Assembly (NCBI GenBank): GCA_031292465.1
Contig: JARLHB010000062.1
Span: forward strand, 1-31,584
Source of the DNA: Ignavibacteriaceae bacterium
Lineage (GTDB): Bacteria; Bacteroidota; Ignavibacteria; Ignavibacteriales; Ignavibacteriaceae
Reading direction: 5' to 3'
DNA: 31,584 nt
The notes below the pieces were generated by a model. The model did no database searches. It was not told the origin of the DNA and saw nothing but the letters and a program-made list of their open reading frames with translations. This document shows, one piece after another, positions 14,149-22,491 of this stretch (its first letter is position 1; every line of letters begins with the position of its first letter). The position numbers and the translations under genes are program-made.

Positions 14149-16164
14149 TTATTTAGGATCAATCCAATTATTGTCTTCTTTTATAATGTCAATCAGGTTA
14201 TCTACCGCATATTCTGTCGCAATATTCCTACGAACGATCTCTTTCCCGCGGTAAAGATTTATCTTGCCAATGCCGGAACCAACATAACCATAGTCTGCGT
14301 CCGCCATTTCCCCGGGGCCGTTAACAATACAGCCCATTATGGCAATTTTTACACCTTTTAACTGCTCGGTCCTTTTCCTTATCCTTTCAGTTGTTTCCTG
14401 CAAATCAAATAACGTTCTGCCACAGGATGGACATGCAATATACTCCGTTTTAGAAATTCTGGTTCGCGCTGCCTGTAAAATGCCGAATAACACCCGGTTT
14501 ATTACTTTTTCTTTCGTCTCTTTAGATTTAACAAGGTTTTTGACTAAAATATTTTCATCGGATTCAGATTCTTTAGTCAACTCGGTTATATTTGAAACAT
14601 CTGCCCATACACCATCGCCAAAACCTTCAATTAATAGCCCGCCTAAATCCGTTGCTGTAAAAAGCCTTAATTCATCAAAATTTATATTGTCATAATTCCT
14701 TTTAATAATTACCGGGTTGTGAATATCTTTTAAAAGTAAATCAATAAACACCCTTCTTTGTTCGGGCATGCCATGCAGGTTATCTGTTTCAAGAACTATT
14801 ACAACAGTTTTGTCATTTTTAACCAGATTCAGAAAGCCGTCATTCAGACTGTTTATATTTCCGGCAACAAAGTTTAGTATCTGCGACTTATCACCTGATT
14901 TTATAAATTCATTAACCGGGAATAAAGGAAAGCTATCTGATTTATTTTTTTTATCTGCCCAGAATTTATAATCGTAAATAGCTCTTAGTCCGTTTGGCAA
15001 TTCAAAAGAGGGTTCATTTATACCGAGATAAATAAAATCAGGTGCGCCGTCACTTATGTTCCATTTGTCCGGCGTTGGGTCATAGTAGTATCCCACGGCA
15101 GAAAGGTCATTGTAGCCTTTTATTCCCGACTGTCCAAAATCCGTAATAACGCGGGGAACATTTTGTCCGCCAATATTATATACACTAAACGTCTGCCGCC
15201 TTTTGTAATTAAACGGATCATAGGGAATAACCTCTACCGGTTTAATCTGTTGATGCTTTCCTCTTTCATTATATCTGCTTACAAGCTGTATTGCAACAGG
15301 CGCTTCAAATTCAGGATCCTCCGTGAGCGATACTCTGACAGTATCTCCGATTCCGTCCTCAAGCAAAGTCCCTATTCCGAGAGCGGATTTAATTCTGCCA
15401 TCTTCACCGCCACCGGCCTCCGTAACTCCTATATGCAGAGGATAGTTCATTCCCTCTGCTTCCATCTTTTGAATAAGCAGCCTGTATGCCTGAACCATTA
15501 TTTGCGGATTGCTTGATTTCATTGAGAGTACAATACTGTAATAATTGTTTTCTTCGCAAATCCTGACGAATTCAAGCGCAGATTCAACCATTCCGAGCGG
15601 GGTATCTCCATACCGGCTCATAATCCTGTCGGAAAGCGAGCCATGGTTTGTCCCTATCCGCATTGCAGTGCCGTATTCTTTGCAAATTTTTACAAGCGGC
15701 GAAAATCGCTCTCTTATTTTTTCAAGCTCGGAATTGTACTCTATGTCGGTATATTCAATTGTCTGAAATTTTTTCCTGTCAATATAATTGCCGGGATTTA
15801 CACGAACTTTCTCTACTATTCTTGCAGCTATTTCTGCGGCGTTTGGCGTAAAATGAATGTCGGCAATTAATGGTACATTGTAACCTCTGCTTCGTAATTC
15901 TTTCTTTATAAGTTCAAGGTTTTGAGCCTCAAGTTTGCTTGGCGCAGTAATCCTTACGTACTCGCAACCGGATTCAACCATTCTTATGGTCTGTTCAACA
16001 GTCGCTTTTGTATCCATAGTATCAGTAGTCGTCATAGACTGTATTCTAATTGGATTGCTGCCGCCCAGCGGGATATCGCCGATGTTAACTTCTCTTGTCT
16101 TATAACGCGAATATTTTGTTAAGCTGTTACAATATCTTTTTGCGTCTTTTATCAATTCTGTCAT
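14149..16164 (-). CDS. ispG: 4-hydroxy-3-methylbut-2-enyl diphosphate synthase (flavodoxin/ferredoxin type), three-domain form
   Basis: A 671-residue IspG (GcpE) that converts methylerythritol cyclodiphosphate to HMBPP in the non-mevalonate isoprenoid pathway, in the cytosol. The N-terminal TIM barrel (about 20-300) has IGDIPLGGSNPIRIQSMTTTDT (28-49), LIADIHFTPNAA (99-110) and GVTEAGGGEDGRIKSALGIG (246-265). The C-terminal [4Fe-4S] domain supplies C578 and C581 (CPSCGRT), C612 (GCIVNGPGE) and E619. Between them, about 300-555, is the extra domain found in plant, Chlorobi and Bacteroidota enzymes, which makes the protein far longer than the roughly 370-residue two-domain form. AAGGAC precedes the ATG at 16164. 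It is transcribed divergently from dnaG and appears to be a single-gene unit, with a promoter and terminator downstream of it. Confidence 0.96.
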   Translation of the reverse strand: MTELIKDAKRYCNSLTKYSRYKTREVNIGDIPLGGSNPIRIQSMTTTDTMDTKATVEQTIRMVESGCEYVRITAPSKLEAQNLELIKKELRSRGYNVPLIADIHFTPNAAEIAARIVEKVRVNPGNYIDRKKFQTIEYTDIEYNSELEKIRERFSPLVKICKEYGTAMRIGTNHGSLSDRIMSRYGDTPLGMVESALEFVRICEENNYYSIVLSMKSSNPQIMVQAYRLLIQKMEAEGMNYPLHIGVTEAGGGEDGRIKSALGIGTLLEDGIGDTVRVSLTEDPEFEAPVAIQLVSRYNERGKHQQIKPVEVIPYDPFNYKRRQTFSVYNIGGQNVPRVITDFGQSGIKGYNDLSAVGYYYDPTPDKWNISDGAPDFIYLGINEPSFELPNGLRAIYDYKFWADKKNKSDSFPLFPVNEFIKSGDKSQILNFVAGNINSLNDGFLNLVKNDKTVVIVLETDNLHGMPEQRRVFIDLLLKDIHNPVIIKRNYDNINFDELRLFTATDLGGLLIEGFGDGVWADVSNITELTKESESDENILVKNLVKSKETKEKVINRVLFGILQAARTRISKTEYIACPSCGRTLFDLQETTERIRKRTEQLKGVKIAIMGCIVNGPGEMADADYGYVGSGIGKINLYRGKEIVRRNIATEYAVDNLIDIIKEDNNWIDPK

Positions 16165-16552
16165 GAATTGTCCTTCGTAATATCAGGGTAAATTATAAGA
16201 GCGTGCTCAAAACAAAATACTCTTTAGAGCCTCTTTTTATTTAACCCGTGAAAATCTTAAAAAAGAAATATAAATATTTTAAATTTAATATGGTGTCTGG
16301 TTCCTTAAGTCATGGTATTTATTTTAATTATTTACCGAATGCAAAGTATTGCAAATTAGTACAGAAAGAAGCGATTCGGCGAATCCCTTTACAAAAACAA
16401 TATTTTGTGATAATATCATATTATTTAACCGCCCTAAATTATTTTTAGGTATCGGCATTAAAAATCTTGTCATCTAAATTTATTAAATTAGGTAATCGTG
16501 TTATCATCTATATTTAATCATACTTGCGAAATTTTATTGTTTAATTGTTTAT
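16165..16552. other. 388-base divergent intergenic region between ispG and dnaG
   Basis: This AT-rich region must hold the promoters of both genes. I find no confident -7/-33 pair; TATATTTA at 16510-16517 on plus is one mismatch from the -7 box but lacks a partner. A mini-hairpin GATTC-GGC-GAATC (16373-16385) belongs to the same stem-plus-3-nt-loop class as the palindromes near 871-1064. A 66-codon Lys/Tyr/Phe-rich frame at 16248-16448 has no family resemblance and is not called. Confidence 0.6.
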
Positions 16553-18421
16553 ATGAGAATATCCGAAAATAAAATAGAAGAAATCCGGTCCGCTGCGAAT
16601 ATAGTGGATGTAATTTCGGAATATATCCAATTAAGAAAAAGGGGGAAAAATTTCATAGGGCTTTGCCCGTTCCACAATGAGAAAACTCCATCTTTTACAG
16701 TAAGCGAAGATAAGCAGATATTTCATTGCTTCGGCTGCCACACGGGCGGAAATGTCTTTAAATTCTTAATGGAATACGAAAAAATTTCCTTTATTGAGTC
16801 AATTCAGGAAATGGCCCACCGTTACGGGATAAATATAGATGTTGATGAAGAAGAATTTTCCGGCAGGCAAACCGAGCAGGAAATATTATATGATTTGAAT
16901 ACGGAAGCTGCTAAGTACTTTTCGAATATCCTCTTATCAGACCAAAATGGAGAAATTGCAAGGGAATATTTTCAAAAAAGAAAAATAAAACTTCCTACAA
17001 TACGGGCATTCGGCCTGGGATATTCTTTGCCCGGCCGCGATAATTTTGTCAATTATGCACAGGAAAAGAAACTTGATCTTGAAAGAGCTGTTGCATTGGG
17101 GTTAATAGGTACGGCAAGTGACGGAAGATTATACGACAGATTTTCCGGAAGAATAATTTTTCCCATTTTTTCTCCAAACGGAAGGGTTATAGCTTTCGGC
17201 GGCAGGATATTGGAAACTAAAGATTCCAATAAGGCGAAGTATTTAAACTCGCCGGAATCCAGCGTTTATGTTAAAGGCAGAATATTATACGGGCTTTCGT
17301 TTGCAAAAGATGATATTCGTAAACTTGATAAGGCTATACTTGTTGAAGGTTACATGGATTTAATTTCTCTGCATCAGGCAGGTATTAAAAACGTAGTGGC
17401 AGTTTCAGGTACGGCTTTAACAGAAGATCAGGTCCAGTTGCTTTCACGCTACACAAAGAATGTCGTCTTATTGTTCGATGCAGACACAGCCGGTATAAAA
17501 GCCTCTATGAGGAGTATTGAACTTCTGCTTAAAAGAGATATGGAAATTAAAATTGCTTCTTTACCCTCCGGTGAAGACCCGGATTCATACGTAAATAATT
17601 ACGGCAGCGACAGTTTTGAAGAAGTTATTAAGAAAGCACAGAATTTTTTAGAATACCAGACTGCATTTTATGAATCACAGGGAATGTTTGATGATCCGTC
17701 AAAAACAGCGGAAGCAATAAGGGACCTTGTTAAGCCGGTTGCAATCATTAGTGATGAATTAAAGAGAAAACTGCTTATTAAAATGATTGCAAAGAGATTC
17801 GGCCTGAGAGAAAATTTATTGGAAACAGAACTTGAGAAGGCTGTCTCCTCTCTTGGAAAGCAGGTAACTAATGAAGAGAGGATTAGAGACAGAGAACTTC
17901 AAAGGAAAGATAAAGCTGAACCGGTTGAAAATTCAAATAATACCACTCAGGTAGGATATAATACAGAGACAGAAATTATAGGGCTTCTTTTCAAAGGCAA
18001 CGAAGAAGTTGTTAAGTTTATTGCCGGCCAGATTCCAATTGATGAATTTAATTTAGGAAAACATATTCAGTTAGCGGAGATTGTGTATAACGCTTTGGAA
18101 AACGGCGAGGAAATTATAACAAGCGCTTTGATTGATAAAATAAAAGAAGAAGAACTGCAATTATATGTACGTGAATTAGTCTTTGATAAATATTCAATAA
18201 GTAAAGACTGGGATGATATACATCCCGGAGAAGATTCTGATATAAGCCTTCAAAAAACGGCAAAAGATACCGTAACAAAATTCAAAGTAGAAAAAATAAA
18301 TTATCAGATACAAAGTAATTATCAAAAGGCTAAAGCAGCTTCAACGGAAGAAGAAAGGTTTGAACTGGCTAAGATAAATTCAGAGCTTGAGAAGGAAAAA
18401 ATCTCATTAAATAAGAATTAG
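16553..18421 (+). CDS. dnaG: DNA primase DnaG
   Basis: A 622-residue primase that makes RNA primers at the replication fork. The N-terminal CHC2 zinc-binding domain has C38, H41, C59 and C62 (LCPFHNEKTPSF, FHCFGCHTGGN). The TOPRIM catalytic core spans about 200-345, with E265 in LVEGYMD and D309/D311 in LLFDADTAG. The RNA-polymerase-basic-domain signatures FGLGYSLPG (153-161) and GRIIFPIFSPNGRVIAFGGR (199-218) are intact. The region from about 450 onward is the helicase-binding C-terminal domain and is poorly conserved, as usual. The length is normal. The ATG at 16553 begins MRISENKIEEIRSAANIVDVI, the standard start. There is no clear Shine-Dalgarno and the leader is AT-rich. The usual partner rpoD is not in this window. 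Confidence 0.97.
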   Translation: MRISENKIEEIRSAANIVDVISEYIQLRKRGKNFIGLCPFHNEKTPSFTVSEDKQIFHCFGCHTGGNVFKFLMEYEKISFIESIQEMAHRYGINIDVDEEEFSGRQTEQEILYDLNTEAAKYFSNILLSDQNGEIAREYFQKRKIKLPTIRAFGLGYSLPGRDNFVNYAQEKKLDLERAVALGLIGTASDGRLYDRFSGRIIFPIFSPNGRVIAFGGRILETKDSNKAKYLNSPESSVYVKGRILYGLSFAKDDIRKLDKAILVEGYMDLISLHQAGIKNVVAVSGTALTEDQVQLLSRYTKNVVLLFDADTAGIKASMRSIELLLKRDMEIKIASLPSGEDPDSYVNNYGSDSFEEVIKKAQNFLEYQTAFYESQGMFDDPSKTAEAIRDLVKPVAIISDELKRKLLIKMIAKRFGLRENLLETELEKAVSSLGKQVTNEERIRDRELQRKDKAEPVENSNNTTQVGYNTETEIIGLLFKGNEEVVKFIAGQIPIDEFNLGKHIQLAEIVYNALENGEEIITSALIDKIKEEELQLYVRELVFDKYSISKDWDDIHPGEDSDISLQKTAKDTVTKFKVEKINYQIQSNYQKAKAASTEEERFELAKINSELEKEKISLNKN

Positions 18422-18581
18422 GTTTATATTAAAATTTAGAGATTTGGCTAACATTTCCTTTGCGGCAGCACAGATATATTTCAAATTATATATCTTACAT
18501 TTTCTTTTTTATTAAAATATCTTATTTAAAATTATAAAATATCGAATAATTATGTATCGACAGGCTAAGACAGGTAAATTG

Positions 18582-18770
18582 ATGATAGAAATACTTAGGG
18601 ATAAGTGCGACTTTTGCGGATGCTGTGTAGGCATTTGCCCGGAAGATGCAATTGAGCTTAAAGAAGCGGAAATTTATATTATTGATGCACGCTGCACAAA
18701 CTGCTCCAAATGCGTTTGGAGCTGTCCAATAGAGGTTATAAAATTTAACCGTGAAGGCGTATTGGTATAA
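18582..18770 (+). CDS. Small 2[4Fe-4S] ferredoxin
   Basis: A 62-residue bacterial-type ferredoxin when started at ATG 18582 (MIEILRDKCDFCG); an in-frame ATG at 18552 would add ten residues (MYRQAKTGKL). I prefer the inner start because AGGT lies upstream and the family begins here. Two CxxCxxCxxxCP motifs are present, CDFCGCCVGICP and CTNCSKCVWSCP, enough for two cubane clusters; one extra Cys sits inside the first motif (CGCC). It ends 55 bases before a geranylgeranyl-reductase-family flavoprotein, which suggests it is that enzyme's electron donor, as shown for a neighbouring ferredoxin and geranylgeranyl reductase in Methanosarcina. That role here is inference. Confidence 0.9.
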   Translation: MIEILRDKCDFCGCCVGICPEDAIELKEAEIYIIDARCTNCSKCVWSCPIEVIKFNREGVLV

Positions 18771-18825
18771 CCCGCTGTTAGAGGGATGCATAAAATAATA
18801 TCAAGTACAGTTGGAAATTAAAAAA

Positions 18826-19992
18826 ATGAAAACAAATTATGACATAATTGTAGTCGGCGCAGGGCCGGCGGGTTCAATAGCAGCAAGATATGCAGCCGAA
18901 CAGGGAGTATCTGTTTTAATACTTGAGAAAGACAGGGATGTCGGATATCCCGTCCGTTGCGGTGAAGCTATTAGTAAGGCCGGAGTTGAAGAGTTTATCC
19001 CGTCTGATGAAAAATGGATTGCCGCTCATATTGAAAAATTTTCACTTAATTCTCCCGACGGCACAGAAGCTATTGTTGAATTTGAGGATGCCGGTTATGT
19101 ACTGGAGCGCAGAATATTTGATTATGCGCTTGCAAAAACCGCGGCTAACGCCGGCGCTGAAATTTTAACCCGCGCCTATGTAAACGGATTAATTATTGAA
19201 GATAATAAAGTAGCCGGAGTAAAATATGAATACCGGGGAGAGCCAAAAGAGGTTAAAGCGAAAATTGTAATCGGCGCAGACGGAGTGGAATCAAGAATAG
19301 GAAGATGGGCTGGGCTGAAAACATTTGTCCACTTCCGTGACATGGAATGCTGCGCGCAGGTTACTGCGGCGCAAATAAATTTAGATCCGAATACATTATA
19401 CTTTTATTTTGGTGAAGAATATGCTCCCGGCGGTTACTTCTGGGCTTTTCCGAAGGGAATGAATACTGCAAACATCGGGCTTGGCGTTAGCGGCATGGTG
19501 GGCAAACAAAGATCGGCTTTGTCCTATCTTAATAATTTTATGACGAAGAGATATCCCGATGCCCCGGTGCTTACTTCTATTGCGGGCGGCGTGCCAAGCA
19601 CGGTTACTCTTGAAAAAATATCTGCGCCGGGAATTATGCTTGTTGGCGATGCTGCAAGGCAGGTTAACCCTCTTAGCGGAGGCGGCATTGCAAGCGGTAT
19701 GATTGGCGGCAGCATAGCCGGAAGAATTGCCGGCGAATCAATTAAATTGAATAAACCTGATCATGTTTTAACGTATGATAAAGCCTGGCATGACAGGCTT
19801 GGGAAACGTCATGAAACTTTTGAAAGAATTAAGAACGGAATCTATAATTTCAGCGATGATAAGTTTAATAAAATAGCTCACTCATTTAATAAAGTTCCTA
19901 AGGACAAAAGGAGTCTGGGCAGGCTTTTTACAACAGCCCTTATAAACCAGCCTTCTTTATTGGTAGACATTGCAAAGGTATTCGTAATCTAA
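18826..19992 (+). CDS. Geranylgeranyl reductase family FAD-dependent oxidoreductase
   Basis: A 388-residue flavoprotein of the geranylgeranyl-reductase family (PHBH-like FAD fold). The dinucleotide motif VVGAGPAGSIAARYAAEQG and its closing acidic residue (LILEKD) are at 10-36, VRCGEAIS follows, GADGVESRIGRWAG is the mid FAD motif, and GDAARQVNPLSGGGIASGM is the C-terminal FAD-contact motif. ATG 18826 is preferred to a TTG at 18811 because it gives the normal N terminus. Family members reduce double bonds of isoprenoid chains (chlorophyll, quinones, archaeal lipids); others act on different substrates. The gene follows a ferredoxin and sits 18 bases before hemH. A role in isoprenoid-quinone or lipid saturation is my first guess, with heme-pathway oxidation a speculative alternative. 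Confidence 0.88.
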   Translation: MKTNYDIIVVGAGPAGSIAARYAAEQGVSVLILEKDRDVGYPVRCGEAISKAGVEEFIPSDEKWIAAHIEKFSLNSPDGTEAIVEFEDAGYVLERRIFDYALAKTAANAGAEILTRAYVNGLIIEDNKVAGVKYEYRGEPKEVKAKIVIGADGVESRIGRWAGLKTFVHFRDMECCAQVTAAQINLDPNTLYFYFGEEYAPGGYFWAFPKGMNTANIGLGVSGMVGKQRSALSYLNNFMTKRYPDAPVLTSIAGGVPSTVTLEKISAPGIMLVGDAARQVNPLSGGGIASGMIGGSIAGRIAGESIKLNKPDHVLTYDKAWHDRLGKRHETFERIKNGIYNFSDDKFNKIAHSFNKVPKDKRSLGRLFTTALINQPSLLVDIAKVFVI

Positions 19993-20010
19993 AATAAAAC
20001 CGGAAAATTT

Positions 20011-21030
20011 ATGAAATCTAAAACCGGCGTATTACTTGTAAATTTAGGTACACCCGACAGCCCATCTGTCCCGGATGTTAGAAAATACCTGTTTGAATTT
20101 TTAAATGATCCACGTGTTATTGATTTGCCATGGCTGCTAAGAAAGTTTTTAGTAAATGTTATTATTGTCCCTTTCAGGGCTCCAAAGTCTGCTAAAATTT
20201 ACCAGCAGCTTTGGACTAAAGAAGGCTCGCCTCTTTTAATCTATGGACTAAAAGTAAAAGAAAAACTTCAGAATGCGCTCGGAGATAATTTTGATGTAGA
20301 ACTTGCAATGAGGTATCAAAACCCGTCAATGAATGATGTACTTGAAAAGATGAGGAAGAATCAGCACGAAAAGTTAATTATCATTCCGTTGTTCCCCCAG
20401 TACGCTTCTGCAACTACAGGCTCGGTTATTGAAAAAGTAATGAAAATAATTTCTAAATGGTGGGTAATCCCGGAAGTAAAATTCATCGGCCAGTTTTATG
20501 ATAATGAAGATTTTATAAATTCGTTTGTGCAGATAGCAAAAAAATATGAAGTTAATGAGTATGACCATGTATTATTTAGCTATCACGGACTTCCTGTAAG
20601 GCAGTTGGATAAAGTATATGTTGACGGGAAAAAGTGTACCGACCATGATTGTGAAAATGAAGTTAATGAAGATAACAAGTTTTGTTATAAAGCAGCCTGT
20701 TATGCAACCAGCCGCCTTCTAGCCGAAAAGTTAAACATTCCAAAAGATAAATATACTGTATGCTTTCAATCCAGGCTTGCTAAAGACTGGCAAGAACCGT
20801 TTACGGATAAAGTGATAATAAAGAAGGCAAATGGGAATGCAAAGAAATTGCTGGTATTCAGTCCTGCATTTGTCTCGGACTGCCTTGAAACAACAGTTGA
20901 AATCGGTATAGAATATCAGAAACTATTTCATGAACACGGAGGAGAGAAAATTCAGCTTGTAGAAAGCTTAAATGAACATCCATTGTGGATAGAAACATTA
21001 AAAAATATGGTATTAAAAGAGAGTGTTTAA
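20011..21030 (+). CDS. hemH: Ferrochelatase
   Basis: A 339-residue ferrochelatase that inserts Fe(II) into a porphyrin in the last steps of heme synthesis. It starts MKSKTGVLLVNLGTPDSPSV, with the GLP loop SYHGLPVRQLD carrying the catalytic His (H192) and SDCLETTVEIGIEY carrying the essential Glu (E293). Between these lies a cysteine-rich insert, C209, C214, C225 and C230 (KKCTDHDCENEV...FCYKAAC), which could bind an iron-sulfur cluster or zinc. Known [2Fe-2S] ferrochelatases place their ligands elsewhere, so this is only a suggestion. Whether the substrate is protoporphyrin or coproporphyrin cannot be decided here. It is 18 bases downstream of the flavoprotein and probably in the same operon. 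It converges with the DinB-like gene. Confidence 0.96.
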   Translation: MKSKTGVLLVNLGTPDSPSVPDVRKYLFEFLNDPRVIDLPWLLRKFLVNVIIVPFRAPKSAKIYQQLWTKEGSPLLIYGLKVKEKLQNALGDNFDVELAMRYQNPSMNDVLEKMRKNQHEKLIIIPLFPQYASATTGSVIEKVMKIISKWWVIPEVKFIGQFYDNEDFINSFVQIAKKYEVNEYDHVLFSYHGLPVRQLDKVYVDGKKCTDHDCENEVNEDNKFCYKAACYATSRLLAEKLNIPKDKYTVCFQSRLAKDWQEPFTDKVIIKKANGNAKKLLVFSPAFVSDCLETTVEIGIEYQKLFHEHGGEKIQLVESLNEHPLWIETLKNMVLKESV

Positions 21031-21074
21031 TTAAGTATAAAGTGCTGTTCCTTTTAGCTTTTCAAATCTATTAT

Positions 21075-21527
21075 TTATCTGATGTAATTAATGTAATCTG
21101 TGTTAGCCGGTTCTTTGCCTATTGCCCGCACTTCCTTAGCAGCCTGGGCCCTGTGATATGACGAATGGAAAAATATATGAGTTAATATATCCTCGATAGA
21201 ATTTGTATATTCAATACCATTTGTGCTTCTATACGCAACCAACCTTTCAAAATCATTTTCCGATTTATCTTTTATGTAATCAGAATATTTTTTCGAGTTT
21301 TCATGGGCTATCCTGTAGCATTCCGATATACTCAATAATTTCCAAAAGTTTTTATTTGCATAGTCATCTGATTTTAGCCGGAGCATCCAATAATTTTCAG
21401 ACAGGACTATGTGGGAGAGTAATTTTATTACCGGTTCGTGGGTTATGTTTTGATCACGGATACTTTGAATTAACCTGTCATTTGCCCACGTATTATACAT
21501 ACAAAGCTTTAACATAAATTCTTTCAT
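21075..21527 (-). CDS. DinB-like four-helix protein
   Basis: A 150-residue protein of the DinB/YfiT-like four-helix-bundle superfamily. It has the MYNTWANDRLIQSI opening (10-23), H39 in LLSHIVLSENYWMLRL, and H117/H121/H125 in LTHIFFHSSYHRAQAA. H39, H121 and H125 are the likely divalent-metal triad. Members include thiol-dependent transferases and stress-induced proteins, but substrates are mostly unknown, so no gene name is given. GAGG precedes the ATG at 21527. It is a stand-alone gene, convergent with hemH (44-base gap with no clear terminator) and divergent from the acetyltransferase. Confidence 0.9.
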   Translation of the reverse strand: MKEFMLKLCMYNTWANDRLIQSIRDQNITHEPVIKLLSHIVLSENYWMLRLKSDDYANKNFWKLLSISECYRIAHENSKKYSDYIKDKSENDFERLVAYRSTNGIEYTNSIEDILTHIFFHSSYHRAQAAKEVRAIGKEPANTDYINYIR

Positions 21528-21660
21528 GACAACCTCTATTATTAAAATATTGTCTGAAAATATGGCCGCAATAAAATAATGACGAATTCTTAAATAAAAT
21601 TTCTTTATAAGATAATATTAAATATATTTAAATTATAATTAAATTCCACCCGTGTCATTT

Positions 21661-21688
21661 TTGAACTATTATAACTGAATTATATTTG
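21661..21688 (+). promoter_or_regulatory. Candidate promoter of the RimJ/RimL-like acetyltransferase gene
   Basis: TTG (21661-21663), a 17-base spacer and TATATTTG (21681-21688), an exact TAnnTTTG match. The predicted start near 21695 leaves a 13-base leader containing AAGAG before the ATG at 21708. Confidence 0.45.
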
Positions 21689-21707
21689 AATAAACAAGAG
21701 TTGTCTT

Positions 21708-22277
21708 ATGCTTTCAATTAATGTTAATGAGGAAACAGTGCTGAAAGAATTAGGATTAGACTCCGCAAGAGATTTATTTAATTTAATATGTTCCAATAGA
21801 AATTATTTAAGACAATGGCTTACCTGGGTTGATGAAACAAAGCATATAGATGATACAATAAATTATATTCAATCCACTTCAGACGGAGATATGTTTTGTG
21901 GAAGATATGTTATGGAAATTCGGCACCGCGATAGTCTTGCCGGGATAATCGATTTCCATAACGGCGATAAAATTAATATGATTATTGAGATAGGATACTG
22001 GCTTGCAGAAAAATTTCAGGGCAAAGGAATTATGACCGAATGCTGCAGGTCCTGCATAAATTATGCGTTTGCAAATTTGGGGTTTAACAGGGTAGTAATT
22101 AAATGCGCTATTGCAAATGAGAGAAGCAAAGCAATACCTGAAAGGCTCCATTTTACATTTGAAGGAATAGAAAGAGAAGGACAAAACCTGAACGGGGAAT
22201 ATACCGATTTGATGGTGTTTTCAATGTTAAAAAAGGACTGGACGGGGTACGGTAAAATAAGTAACAGTATTTTATAG
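21708..22277 (+). CDS. GNAT acetyltransferase, RimJ/RimL (YdaF-like) type
   Basis: A 189-residue GNAT-family N-acetyltransferase using acetyl-CoA. It resembles the Bacillus YdaF/RimL group, which acetylates protein N termini or small amines. The acetyl-CoA loop is EIGYWLAEKFQGKGIMTECC, with the Q/RxxGxG/A-type core at QGKGIMTE. Next come the alpha helix CINYAFANLGFNRVVIKCA and NERSKAIPERLHFTFEG, the family's end-of-fold motif. The length is normal. The start at 21708 is preceded by AAGAG at a suitable distance. The acceptor substrate is not predictable. It stands alone, divergent from the DinB-like gene, 214 bases upstream of trpB. Confidence 0.93.
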   Translation: MLSINVNEETVLKELGLDSARDLFNLICSNRNYLRQWLTWVDETKHIDDTINYIQSTSDGDMFCGRYVMEIRHRDSLAGIIDFHNGDKINMIIEIGYWLAEKFQGKGIMTECCRSCINYAFANLGFNRVVIKCAIANERSKAIPERLHFTFEGIEREGQNLNGEYTDLMVFSMLKKDWTGYGKISNSIL

Positions 22278-22350
22278 AATATTTTTATTGAAATTTTATT
22301 TATGTTTGGAGCAGCTTAAAAATACGAATTTGAAATAAAGATAAGAAATA

Positions 22351-22413
22351 GTTTACCATCCGTATCAGTAAACATCTGACTTCGGCAGGAGAGATCAAAA
22401 AATCTTTCTGTAT
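22351..22413 (+). promoter_or_regulatory. Possible structured RNA leader upstream of the TrpB2 gene
   Basis: Three potential hairpins lie in a row. GTTTAC (22351-22356) pairs with GTAAAC (22368-22373) across 11 bases. CTGAC-TTCG-GCAG is a short stem with a bulged A, capped by a C(UUCG)G tetraloop. AGAGAT pairs with ATCTTT across six bases. A GC-rich UUCG hairpin stands out in an AT-rich gap. It may be a 5'-UTR regulatory element for the trpB-type gene starting at 22492. It matches no riboswitch class I recognise, and the bounds are approximate. Confidence 0.35.
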
Positions 22414-22491
22414 AATTTTCAAACTTTTTTCTATCCGTTTATAATATTATTTAAATAAATTATTATTTCTAACAACTAAAGATTAGGCCTT

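Noticed and set aside
15163..15516. 117-codon plus-strand frame opposite ispG, and several similar ones at 14339-14695 and 15643-15870
   Set aside because: They are antisense to an intact, strongly conserved IspG, and their translations match no family.
16248..16448. 66-codon plus-strand frame in the ispG/dnaG gap
   Set aside because: Low-complexity Lys/Tyr/Phe-rich translation, no Shine-Dalgarno, no family, and it crosses a palindrome. It is probably chance in an AT-rich promoter region.
18522..18791. 89-codon minus-strand frame over the ferredoxin
   Set aside because: It is antisense to a clear 2[4Fe-4S] ferredoxin and is rich in residues expected from the complement of its Cys codons.
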